DNA of 17,004 bases, taken from contig VBMR01000137.1 in the NCBI GenBank assembly GCA_005878325.1, positions 1-17,004 on the forward strand. The letters run 5' to 3'. The DNA is from Methanobacteriota archaeon (lineage in GTDB: Archaea > Thermoplasmatota > Thermoplasmata > RBG-16-68-12). The stretch's first letter is position 1; every line of letters begins with the position of its first letter. A program made the translations under genes and the position numbers. The notes beneath the pieces are model-generated. The model worked only from the letters and a program-made list of their open reading frames with translations, was not told where the DNA came from and made no database searches. Positions 1-6,161 of this stretch are shown here, one piece after another.

Positions 1-1
1 C

Positions 2-181
2 TTCATAGGAGGCCATCGCGGTCCGGAAAGAAAGGAGGCGGGGATAAAGGATGGGGTGGCCCCTCGAGACATCACGTACGATGTCGTCGCCGAGTCGAAC
101 GAGTCGGGCCTGGGGATCGACGGCGCGGTCTTCTCGGCGCGGGGGACGATGGTCGGGGCCACGGTCGCCCTCCGGCGATGA
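2..181 (+). CDS. 3' end of an unidentified gene (partial)
   Basis: This is an open frame entering from the left edge and ending at TGA 179-181. The visible 59 residues end in a balanced, protein-like stretch (…ESGLGIDGAVFSARGTMVGA…). Nearly all third codon positions from about base 58 onward are G or C, as in the clear genes here. I do not recognise the family. It converges on the amidohydrolase and would overlap its last 36 codons by about 110 bases. In the shared stretch this frame looks the more natural, because the opposing reading is an Arg/Pro/Ser-rich run with poor GC at third positions. The minus-strand frame that shares its third positions is also open, so the strand is not proven. 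Only the C-terminus is visible and no function can be given. Confidence 0.45.
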   Translation, partial: FIGGHRGPERKEAGIKDGVAPRDITYDVVAESNESGLGIDGAVFSARGTMVGATVALRR

Positions 182-1217
182 CCAGGCGGATGTCGCCGGC
201 GGACGCCCGGACCAACGATGCGAATCCGGCGCTCCCGCCGGGCAGATCGAGGACGACGAGGTCGGCCCGTTCCCCGATGCGCACCGCGCAAGCAGATTTC
301 GGATCTGCGAGGCGACGACCCCGAAGCGACATCTTGAAAATCTCCCGTGCGGGCACGTCTCCCTTCAGGCGCGCGACGCGATAGGCGAACTCCATCTCCC
401 GCAACATGGACGGGACGTTGATCATCGCGTTGTCCGTACCCAGGTGAAGCTCGACTTTCGCGCGGAGCATGCGGGGGATGTCCGGCGTCATCCCGAAGAA
501 GGCGTTCGATCGCGGACAGACGACGACGGGGACGTCAGCGTCCGAACAACGCGCCAGGTCCGCATCCGTGGCCTGGACCATGTGGACGAGGAACGTGGGC
601 CGAAGGCCGAGCACGCGATCGATGTCCTCCCGAATGCGCTCGGAACAGTGGACCGCGAACAGCTTCTTCTCCCGCTGGACATGGTGCGCCAGCTTGGCGA
701 TCGCGTCCGGTGGCCAGTCCTCGTGGGAGCTGACCGCAATCCCATCGGAGGAGCGCAGGACCGCCGCCACCTCACGGGCATCGTACTCAAGGCCTTCCGG
801 TCGACCGAGGGCGATGCCCTGGAGCGGCAAGGCCGCGAGCGCGGAGTAGAAGAGCCTGAGTCCTTTCACGCTCCCCTCCCGGAAGTCCGTGCATCCGGTC
901 GTCCCGGTCCGCACCATTGTGGCCATCGCGCGACGCATCGCCGCCACCACCGCGTCATCCTTCGCCTTCGCGAGGATTCGATGCTTCAGCCCGTGCGGCG
1001 GGGCGACGAGGTCCTCGATGGTACCGCGGAGCTCCCGCGTGACAACCGCGGCCCCCAGATGGGTGTGGGCGTTCCATAGGCCGGGGATGATGAGGCCTTC
1101 TGCAATTGCGTTTCGTGCGCGACCCGAACGGGCCTCTACGATGACCCCGTCTTCCCATCCGATCGTTCCGTCACGGAACCGATGGCCGTCGTAGAACCAG
1201 CCCGTAACGCGGTCCAT
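72..1217 (-). CDS. Metal-dependent amidohydrolase (cytosine deaminase/MTA-SAH deaminase-like)
   Basis: The 381-residue product has the metal sites of the amidohydrolase superfamily. Residues 45-54 carry the PGLWNAHTHL motif (H51, H53), followed by H190 in FAVHCSE, H212 in FLVHM and D262 in HLGTDNAM. These would hold a catalytic metal for hydrolytic deamination of a heterocycle. The CPRSN…GTDNAM pattern resembles the TrzN/MtaD/cytosine deaminase group, but the substrate cannot be read from sequence. I chose the ATG at 1217 over the TTG at 1220 because a TATA-like GTTTAAGG lies 27 bases upstream (1240-1248), which implies a leaderless mRNA. The last roughly 30 residues after IAGGR turn Arg/Pro/Ser-rich and overlap the opposing gene, so the true C-terminus may lie near base 170 (frameshift), or the tail is a tolerated overlap. 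The superfamily call is sure, the substrate unknown. Confidence 0.85.
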   Translation of the reverse strand: MDRVTGWFYDGHRFRDGTIGWEDGVIVEARSGRARNAIAEGLIIPGLWNAHTHLGAAVVTRELRGTIEDLVAPPHGLKHRILAKAKDDAVVAAMRRAMATMVRTGTTGCTDFREGSVKGLRLFYSALAALPLQGIALGRPEGLEYDAREVAAVLRSSDGIAVSSHEDWPPDAIAKLAHHVQREKKLFAVHCSERIREDIDRVLGLRPTFLVHMVQATDADLARCSDADVPVVVCPRSNAFFGMTPDIPRMLRAKVELHLGTDNAMINVPSMLREMEFAYRVARLKGDVPAREIFKMSLRGRRLADPKSACAVRIGERADLVVLDLPGGSAGFASLVRASAGDIRLVIAGGRPWPRPSSPAPRRPRRRSPGPTRSTRRRHRT

Positions 1218-1239
1218 CAAGCGCCGATGCCCGGTGCAT

Positions 1240-1248
1240 CCTTAAACA
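1240..1248 (-). promoter_or_regulatory. TATA box of the amidohydrolase
   Basis: On the minus strand this reads TGTTTAAGG. It is centred about 27 bases before the ATG at 1217, the usual archaeal TATA-to-start distance, so transcription probably begins at the start codon. The same GTTTAAGG core recurs at 2827-2834. Confidence 0.55.
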
Positions 1249-1278
1249 TTCTTGGAAGACTCAAGTCCACCTAGGAAT

Positions 1279-1286
1279 CTTTATGG
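1279..1286 (+). promoter_or_regulatory. TATA box of tRNA-Thr
   Basis: CTTTATGG is centred about 30 bases before the first base of the tRNA (1313), fitting an archaeal TBP site that starts transcription at or just before the mature 5' end. It sits back to back with the amidohydrolase promoter. Confidence 0.5.
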
Positions 1287-1312
1287 CACAGCAGCTTTTC
1301 CGCTCGACTTGC

Positions 1313-1416
1313 GCCGCCGTAGCTCAGCTCGGCAGAGCGGCAGTTTCGTATGCGCAGGCGGAAGACGCCTGCACCGAAGGAACTGCAGGTCGGGGGATCG
1401 AAGCCCCCCGGCGGCT
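1313..1416 (+). tRNA. tRNA-Thr (anticodon CGT) with a 30-base intron
   Basis: The cloverleaf can be drawn completely. Acceptor stem GCCGCCG (1313-1319) pairs with CGGCGGC (1409-1415). D stem is GCTC/GAGC (1322-1325, 1335-1338) with GG in the loop. Anticodon stem is GCAGT (1340-1344) with ACTGC (1382-1386). T stem is GGGGG/CCCCC (1392-1396, 1404-1408). The anticodon loop reads TT-CGT-A-A after removal of 1351-1380, giving threonine codon ACG. The intron lies at the canonical 37/38 position. The folding supports a bulge-helix-bulge: central helix TTCG/CGAA, 5' bulge TAT (1349-1351), 3' bulge GGA (1379-1381) and an inner hairpin GCAGGCG/CGCCTGC, with cuts after the second base of each bulge. The discriminator is T1416. 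The next bases are TTCCA, so CCA is not directly attached and is presumably added after transcription. Confidence 0.93.
1351..1380 (+). other. Archaeal tRNA intron (BHB type)
   Basis: This is a 30-base insert between tRNA positions 37 and 38. Its hairpin has a 7-bp stem (1355-1361 with 1366-1372) and a GAAGA-like apical loop. With the flanking exon bases it forms the 3-base bulge, 4-bp helix, 3-base bulge structure cut by the archaeal splicing endonuclease EndA. A C·A mismatch sits next to the inner stem. Confidence 0.85.
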
Positions 1417-1420
1417 TCCA

Positions 1421-1426
1421 TTTTTT
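1421..1426 (+). terminator. T-tract terminator of tRNA-Thr
   Basis: TTTTTT follows four bases after the tRNA discriminator, the normal form of an archaeal RNA polymerase stop signal. The stop codon of the convergent TPM gene (1429-1431) is only three bases further on. Confidence 0.6.
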
Positions 1427-1428
1427 CG

Positions 1429-2127
1429 TCAGAAGCCGCCACGAGCCCCACCGCCACCCGATCGCCCGCCTCCGAATTTCCCACGCCGGAGGAAGCTGAA
1501 CAACGCCCCGAGCCACAGGAACGATCGGCCGCGGGTTACGATTCCGATGCCGATGAAGACCGCGATCACGATCGCGATGGCCTTCCAATCGAGGACGAGA
1601 AGGTCGGGATTCGGGTTCGGCGCTCCGGCATCGTATCTCTCGACGATCCGGGTTCCCACCGCCCAAATGGCATCGTAGATGCCCCCGTAGAAATCCCCGG
1701 ACTGGAGGGCGGGGGTGAGGTTGTCCGTGCCCACGCGAAAGACGAAGCTGTCGGGCAGGATTCCTTCGAGCCCGTAGCCCACCTCGAACCTCCACAACCG
1801 GTCGTCCGTGGCGACGACCAGGAGCACGCCATTGTCCCTCCCCACTTTCCCGATCCCGTTGTGTTGGAACACTTCGACCGCGTACGCGTTGATGTCCATC
1901 GGGGCCGTCGTGTTCACGATGAGGATCGCGATCTCCGCCGACGTCGCGGCGTCAACCTGGTAACACAAGTCCTCGACCGAGTCGTACTCCGCTTGGAGGA
2001 GGGCGGAGGGGCTCGCGAGGTCATTCACGTACAGGTAGACCTCCGGAACGGCTTGACCCGATGTCACGGCCGGGATGGCGGCGAGCAGGACGGCGACGAA
2101 TCCCGTCAGGGCGAAGAGGCGGAGCAT
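1429..2127 (-). CDS. TPM-domain (YgcG-like) membrane protein
   Basis: The 232-residue protein starts with a signal peptide or anchor (MLRLFALTGFVAVLLAAIP). A TPM fold follows: paired segments of the type AEIAILIVNTT and DNGVLLVVATDDRLWRFEVGYGLEG, the YGLEG turn and a later SGDFYGGIYDAI helix. A membrane helix comes next (VLDWKAIAIVIAVFIGIGIV). It ends in the Gly-rich tail typical of this family (GGGRSGGGGARGGF). TPM domains are linked to membrane quality control and photosystem repair, but the role in archaea is not settled. I chose the ATG at 2127 over the in-frame TTG at 2136. The gene lies 12 bases after lemA, so the two are an operon, a pairing seen in many genomes. The 3' end almost touches the tRNA terminator. 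Confidence 0.88.
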   Translation of the reverse strand: MLRLFALTGFVAVLLAAIPAVTSGQAVPEVYLYVNDLASPSALLQAEYDSVEDLCYQVDAATSAEIAILIVNTTAPMDINAYAVEVFQHNGIGKVGRDNGVLLVVATDDRLWRFEVGYGLEGILPDSFVFRVGTDNLTPALQSGDFYGGIYDAIWAVGTRIVERYDAGAPNPNPDLLVLDWKAIAIVIAVFIGIGIVTRGRSFLWLGALFSFLRRGKFGGGRSGGGGARGGF

Positions 2128-2139
2128 TCGGCCCAAAAA

Positions 2140-2700
2140 TCACGGCCCGCCCGGAATCGGATTGTAATATTCCCGGGGCTGGAATCCGAACATCCCGGCC
2201 CACAGGACTCCGGGGAACGTCGACGCGGCCACATTGTAGGCCCGCACGGCCTCGTTGAACCTTCCCCGTTCCACCGCGATTCGATTCTCGGTTCCGGCGA
2301 GTTCGACCATCAGATTCTGGATCACTTGAACGGACTGTAGCTCCGGATACCGCTCGACCGTCACCTGGATCGCATACAGGTTCTGGTTCAGTTCGTTCGT
2401 CACGTTCACTCGCTGCTGAATCGATGAGGCGTTGAGCCACTGCGACCGGAGGCGCGTGATGTTCTCGAGGACGGACCGCTCAAATTGCGTGTAGTTGACC
2501 GCGACCCGATAGATCTCCGGGATCAGGTCGATCTTCCGCTGGTACTGGTTCTCCACCTGGGCCCACTGGGCATCTGCGGCTTCGTTCTTCGTCACCAGGG
2601 AATTGTACGTCGAAACGACGGACGACAGGAGGATCACCGCGACTAGCGTGATGGCGACCAGGATGACCAATGCCCGGGGGCTGGAGAATCGGAAGCCCAT
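2140..2700 (-). CDS. lemA: LemA family protein
   Basis: The 186-residue protein has an N-terminal membrane helix (residues 9-29, ALVILVAITLVAVILLSSVV). The LemA signature follows: YNSLVTKNEAADAQWAQVEN, then YQRKIDLIPEI. The rest is a long helical bundle ending with FNEAVRAYN and a Pro-rich end near YYNPIPGGP. LemA proteins are membrane-anchored helical hairpins facing the outside or periplasm; their biochemical role is unknown. The length matches the family. The gene is first in an operon with the TPM-domain gene. A weak TATA-like CTATTTGC on the minus strand (2727-2734) about 30 bases before the ATG suggests a leaderless start. Family assignment is secure. Confidence 0.92.
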   Translation of the reverse strand: MGFRFSSPRALVILVAITLVAVILLSSVVSTYNSLVTKNEAADAQWAQVENQYQRKIDLIPEIYRVAVNYTQFERSVLENITRLRSQWLNASSIQQRVNVTNELNQNLYAIQVTVERYPELQSVQVIQNLMVELAGTENRIAVERGRFNEAVRAYNVAASTFPGVLWAGMFGFQPREYYNPIPGGP

Positions 2701-2820
2701 GTCCGTGAGAGATTCCGGCTGACTAGCAAATAGCTATCGATGGATTTTGGGCGGCGATGCACTTCGGAATGAGAAATCGACCCCGGGTCGTGCCGACGAG
2801 ATGAGGGAACGGCCCAAGAC

Positions 2821-2836
2821 AACCTTGTTTAAGGTT
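2821..2836 (+). promoter_or_regulatory. Palindrome over a TATA-like core (possible operator)
   Basis: AACCTT-GTTT-AAGGTT is a perfect inverted repeat with 6-base arms. Its centre contains GTTTAAGG (2827-2834), the same core used as TATA box for the amidohydrolase. It lies about 100 bases before the small protein at 2936 and 120 bases before the divergent lemA. It could be a TATA box overlapped by a repressor site. Confidence 0.4.
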
Positions 2837-2935
2837 GCTATTCGCCCGCCCCTCGAGGGCTCCGTTTTTGGCCGGGATCTGGGGAGCGCGTGAGAGGTGG
2901 GATTCAAGTCAACCTCCGTCCTTCGAGGACCCACA

Positions 2936-3139
2936 ATGATACCCGTACCACCGAATGCGCCAGACGTCTTGCCCGGTCCGGAACCAATCGGAGTCGGACC
3001 GCGAGGAGGCGAACCCTTGCCGCCTCTCGTCCTGCAGGCGTTCGACGAAATCGAGGAGCTGAAGCGGACGCTCGCGGAACTCCGCAAGCGCTTCGAGGCG
3101 CTCGAGCATCGGGTTGTGGCCCTCGAGCCAAAGGCTTGA
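2936..3139 (+). CDS. Small Pro-rich/coiled-coil protein, function unknown
   Basis: The 67-residue protein has a Pro/Gly-rich first half (IPVPPNAPDVLPGPEPIG, then GEPLPP) and a second half that is one charged heptad helix (FDEIEELKRTLAELRKRFEA) ending in ALEPKA. It would dimerise as a short coiled coil; there is no enzyme motif. The ATG at 2936 is favoured over the GTG at 2897 because GAGGA (2925-2929) sits six bases upstream as a ribosome binding site. With a TATA-like core near 2830, the mRNA would have a leader of about 80 bases. The gene is convergent with the permease, 26 bases apart. I do not recognise the family. The open frame is short, but the ribosome site and the heptads make it credible. 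Confidence 0.6.
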   Translation: MIPVPPNAPDVLPGPEPIGVGPRGGEPLPPLVLQAFDEIEELKRTLAELRKRFEALEHRVVALEPKA

Positions 3140-3165
3140 GGAAGCGCGCGATTCGCCGGCCCGGA

Positions 3166-4536
3166 TCAAGGATCGCCTGCGACGGAGGAAGGCGCTCGCC
3201 CCAGCGCGTGCTCTATCTTCGAGAACCCGACATGAAGGCCGGCCGCGACGGCGAACGATGGGATCGTCGCTCCGATCGGTTGCTGCGTGAGGACGAGGAG
3301 AAAGTACAGGGCCGCTCCCGGAATCCAGGCGGCGAACCCGGGCCAGCGCCAGCGGGGCGACGGGTCGGAAAACTCGGTCCCGGCATACGCGCCGCGTCGG
3401 ACGAGGAAGGAGTCCGCGATCACGACGCCGAGGAGAGGAATGAAGAGGCCACCGATGAGCAAGAGGAACGATTCGTAGGAGCCTCCGATCCCTTCTCTCG
3501 TCACGACCAGGTAGCCGGCGAGGGCGGTCCCGATCCCTCCGGCCCCGATGATCGTCGCAACCTGGCGGGCCTTCGGCGTCAGGTTCAGGGCGGACACGGC
3601 CGTCGAGTAGACGTCCGCGAAGGCGTTGTCGGTTTCGTCCACGAGGATCGCGATGAGGGGGAGCGGACCGAGTCCCAGGGTTCCGAGGGTGACGAGGAAC
3701 ACGTACGGATTCGCGGGGTCAAGACCCAGGACCGTGATCCCTAGGAACACGAGGGCCGCCCCGAGGACATAGAACGCCGTGTTCGCCGTCGTGTAGCCGA
3801 GTCCCGTCCCCACCGCAGAGGCCTTCGTCGACCGGGCGAACCGGTTGTAGTCCGAGACGAGCGGCCACCAGGACACGGGCATGGCCACGACCAGATCGAT
3901 GCCGAGGAACAACGAACTCGGTCCCGCGAACGCCGGGGCGACGGCCGCCGCTCGGAGGTTCGGATTGAGGCCCTGAGCGGCGAGGGCGATCGCGATGGCA
4001 ATCGTCGAACCGTAGACGAGCCAGATCGCGAACCGTTCGAGCCAGTTTCGGACGACGGCCAGCGGCCCGCCCAGAGCGAGGGCGACGGCGATCCCGCCCC
4101 ATATCGGAACGAACACGGCCGCGGTCCAAGGTCCGAACGCATTGTCCGTGAGGATCGCCGCGGCCTCCCCCATGACGAGGAGTTCGAACGCGGTCCATCC
4201 GAGGAGTTGCAGGATGTTGAGGACGGTCGGCGCTTTGGATCCGCTCCGGCCCAGGATCGGTCGGAGGCTCACCATCGTCGGCACCCCCGCGCGGCTCCCG
4301 TGGTGCGCGGCCCCCGCCAGCAGGGAGCTGCCGATCGCCGAGCCCGCGACGGCGACGAGGAGCGACTCCCACAAGGTGAGTCCGAGCGCAGTCACGAGGA
4401 GGCTGCCTGCGGCCAGGACGAGCAGTCCGACCCCGAGGCTCGACCACAGGACGAACAGGTCGAACGCCCGCAGCGTCCGGAGGGAATCAGGCACCGGTTC
4501 CACGCCCCACTCGGGCGGTCGCTGCAGGCGGACCAT
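3166..4536 (-). CDS. NCS1-family permease (cytosine/purine or HMP transporter-like)
   Basis: The 456-residue protein is almost entirely hydrophobic helices, consistent with the 12 spans of the nucleobase:cation symporter-1 family. Recognisable landmarks are the first helix FDLFVLWSSLGVGLLVLAAG, the GWTAFELLVMGEAA segment, SDYNRFARS (family SDYxRF loop) and DETDNAFADVYSTAVSALNL. It should import a nucleobase or related ring compound with a cation. The last motif also recalls CytX, thought to carry the thiamine precursor HMP, and sequence alone does not decide. The open frame extends upstream to 5052, but that part overlaps phosphoglycerate kinase and is Arg/Gly-rich noise. The ATG at 4536 is supported by a TATA box 24 bases upstream. 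No metabolic partner is adjacent. Confidence 0.85.
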   Translation of the reverse strand: MVRLQRPPEWGVEPVPDSLRTLRAFDLFVLWSSLGVGLLVLAAGSLLVTALGLTLWESLLVAVAGSAIGSSLLAGAAHHGSRAGVPTMVSLRPILGRSGSKAPTVLNILQLLGWTAFELLVMGEAAAILTDNAFGPWTAAVFVPIWGGIAVALALGGPLAVVRNWLERFAIWLVYGSTIAIAIALAAQGLNPNLRAAAVAPAFAGPSSLFLGIDLVVAMPVSWWPLVSDYNRFARSTKASAVGTGLGYTTANTAFYVLGAALVFLGITVLGLDPANPYVFLVTLGTLGLGPLPLIAILVDETDNAFADVYSTAVSALNLTPKARQVATIIGAGGIGTALAGYLVVTREGIGGSYESFLLLIGGLFIPLLGVVIADSFLVRRGAYAGTEFSDPSPRWRWPGFAAWIPGAALYFLLVLTQQPIGATIPSFAVAAGLHVGFSKIEHALGRAPSSVAGDP

Positions 4537-4556
4537 CGGTCGCACAATCGGGCCGG

Positions 4557-4564
4557 ATATATAA
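4557..4564 (-). promoter_or_regulatory. TATA box of the NCS1 permease
   Basis: On the minus strand this reads GTTATATA, the clearest TATA box in the left half of the window. It is centred about 24 bases before the ATG at 4536, so the mRNA is expected to be leaderless. This fixes the start and rejects the longer frame reaching to 5052. Confidence 0.7.
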
Positions 4565-4598
4565 CGAGTTGGAGGTCGCCGCGGATCCGCGGCTCGGA

Positions 4599-5846
4599 TC
4601 ACGCCTTCCCCTTGGCGAACTTCTTGTACGAATGCCGCAGGGCCGTGACGAGGGGCAGTTCCTTCCCGGCCAGGAAATTGATGAGGGCCCCGCCTCCCGT
4701 GCTCACGTGGTCGATCCGGTCCTGCAGGCCAAACTGTTCCACGGCGGCGACCGTGTGGCCCCCTCCGACGACGGACAATCCATCCGATTCTGCGACGGCC
4801 GTCAGGAGCTCCCGCGTGCCCACCGAAAAGGGTTCGAGTTCGAAGACGCCGGCCGGGCCGTTGAAGAAGATGGTCTTCGCCCGGAGGAGCACCTCCGCGT
4901 AGCGCGCGATCGTGTCCAATCCGATGTCGTAGATGATGTGGTCCGACGGAAGGTCGGCCACGACGAGGGGCCGGCGGACCCCGTCCACATTCACGACGAC
5001 GTCCGTGGGGAGGAGGATCCGTCCCCGGTATTTTGACAAAAGTTCCTTGCAACGCTTCACGTGGTCGTCGTAATCCTCGACCTCTTTCCGCATGAATTCC
5101 GTCGTCGGTTCGCCGGGATGAATGCCGGAAGCATCGAGGAACAGGTTCGCGACGCCGCCGGAGGTGAGGACCGTGTCCACGATGTCTTTCTCGAGCATGT
5201 GCTTCGCGACCGCGATCGAATCGTCCGCCTTCACGCCGCCCAGGTGGGCCACTTTCGGCCGGCCGGGATCTTGGAGCGCCTGGGTCAGCATCGTCAATTC
5301 CCGCTCCATCACCCGCCCCGCGAGGGAGGGGAGGACGTCGCAGAAGCCGACCAAGCTCGGCTGCGCGCGGTGGGCCGCCGCGAACGCATCCAGCACGAAG
5401 TACGACGCGTGGGGCGCGAGGCGCCGGACGATGTGGGTCTTCGCCATCTTCTCCAGCTTCGCGTCCGCGAGGGCCTCTTCCTCCGAATAGAACCGGGTGT
5501 TCTCGAGGACCACCACGTCGCCCGTCCGCATGGACTCGATCGCCTCGATCGCGGGCTTGCCGAACAGGCTGGACACATAGCGGACGGGCCGTCCGAGGAG
5601 CGCGCCGATCCGTTCCGCATGGGCCTCCAAGGTGGTGAAATCGTCTCGGCCCGGTCGCGACTGGTGGGCGAGCAGGACGACCTTGGAATGCCGGAGCTCT
5701 TTGAGCGTCACGAGATGCTCGCGGATCCGGGCGTCGTTGAGGAGGGCGCCCGTCGCGGGATCGACCGGGGAGTTGATATCGACCCGGACCAGGACCGTGT
5801 GGCCGGAGAGGTCGAAATCATCGATTGTGAAAAAGTCCGCGGCCAT
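4599..5846 (-). CDS. pgk: Phosphoglycerate kinase
   Basis: The 415-residue enzyme transfers phosphate between 1,3-bisphosphoglycerate and ADP in glycolysis/gluconeogenesis, in the cytoplasm. Family motifs appear in order: RVDINSPVD (21-29, substrate Asp/Asn loop), AHQSRPG (60-66), ENTRFY (115-120), FAAAHRAQPS (155-164), LGGVKADDS (202-210), FNGPAGVFE (328-336) and STGGGA (382-387). The length agrees with archaeal PGKs, and AHQ rather than SHLG is an archaeal trait. S63 sits where many relatives have Gly, and VKADDS replaces the common AKVxDS; neither removes a known catalytic residue. A TATA-like GGCTATTACGG (5870-5880) about 29 bases before the ATG suggests a leaderless mRNA. The permease downstream has its own TATA box, so the two need not be an operon. 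Confidence 0.96.
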   Translation of the reverse strand: MAADFFTIDDFDLSGHTVLVRVDINSPVDPATGALLNDARIREHLVTLKELRHSKVVLLAHQSRPGRDDFTTLEAHAERIGALLGRPVRYVSSLFGKPAIEAIESMRTGDVVVLENTRFYSEEEALADAKLEKMAKTHIVRRLAPHASYFVLDAFAAAHRAQPSLVGFCDVLPSLAGRVMERELTMLTQALQDPGRPKVAHLGGVKADDSIAVAKHMLEKDIVDTVLTSGGVANLFLDASGIHPGEPTTEFMRKEVEDYDDHVKRCKELLSKYRGRILLPTDVVVNVDGVRRPLVVADLPSDHIIYDIGLDTIARYAEVLLRAKTIFFNGPAGVFELEPFSVGTRELLTAVAESDGLSVVGGGHTVAAVEQFGLQDRIDHVSTGGGALINFLAGKELPLVTALRHSYKKFAKGKA

Positions 5847-5869
5847 CGGAACGTGAGAAGTTGCCCGGA

Positions 5870-5880
5870 CCGTAATAGCC
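5870..5880 (-). promoter_or_regulatory. Probable TATA region of pgk
   Basis: The minus strand reads GGCTATTACGG, centred about 29 bases before the pgk ATG at 5846. The match to a strong TATA box is moderate; position is the main support. Confidence 0.4.
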
Positions 5881-5976
5881 TTTTTGCATCGGTCTGGCCC
5901 TCTCGCTTCCGGCTCCCTGGTTCCGTGTTCTCAAAGCCAGAAACTAGGTTGCAACCTTTTTAGGGATGCCTCGGGG

Positions 5977-6161
5977 ATGTTCGCGGTCGTCGAGGGAACC
6001 CTACGCCCCAAGACCTTCTCCTCCCAGAGGGAAAACTCATCCGGACCGCGCGGGGCGGGGCGACCGCCCTCAAGCAGCTCCTCCTGGACCTCAAGAAGTA
6101 CTCCTTCTCCGGCTACGTTCGAACGATCCGGACGTCGGCTGGCGGGCGGGCGGAAGGCATC
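5977..6161 (+). other. Displaced 5' coding part of the DnaA-like gene (frameshift)
   Basis: The frame of the DnaA-like gene stays open back to TAG 5961 and codes convincing protein from about 6006 (PQDLLLPEGKLIRTARGG, then LLDLKKYSFSGYVRTIR), yet contains no ATG, GTG or TTG before GTG 6162. An ATG at 5977 in the neighbouring frame starts MFAVVEGTLRP. One extra C in the run CCCC at 6006-6009 joins the two into MFAVVEGTLRPQDLLLPEGK and gives a 707-residue protein. The stretch fits the start of a DUF2226-like/PATAN-like domain continuing into GIVLLRGGNPEASLYL. Either the sequence lacks one base or the gene is truly shifted. Confidence 0.6.

Noticed and set aside
72..4536. Pyrimidine salvage unit made of the amidohydrolase and the NCS1 permease
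   Set aside because: The genes are separated by about 2 kb containing a tRNA, a lemA operon and other promoters, and neither substrate is established.
4537..5052. 172-codon upstream extension of the permease frame
   Set aside because: It overlaps phosphoglycerate kinase, reads as Arg/Gly/Pro-rich noise, and a TATA box at 4557-4564 places the start at 4536.
5881..5976. Replication origin next to the DnaA-like gene
   Set aside because: I saw no DnaA-box-like cluster, no AT-rich unwinding region and no Orc1/Cdc6 origin repeats, and the protein lacks the DnaA DNA-binding domain.
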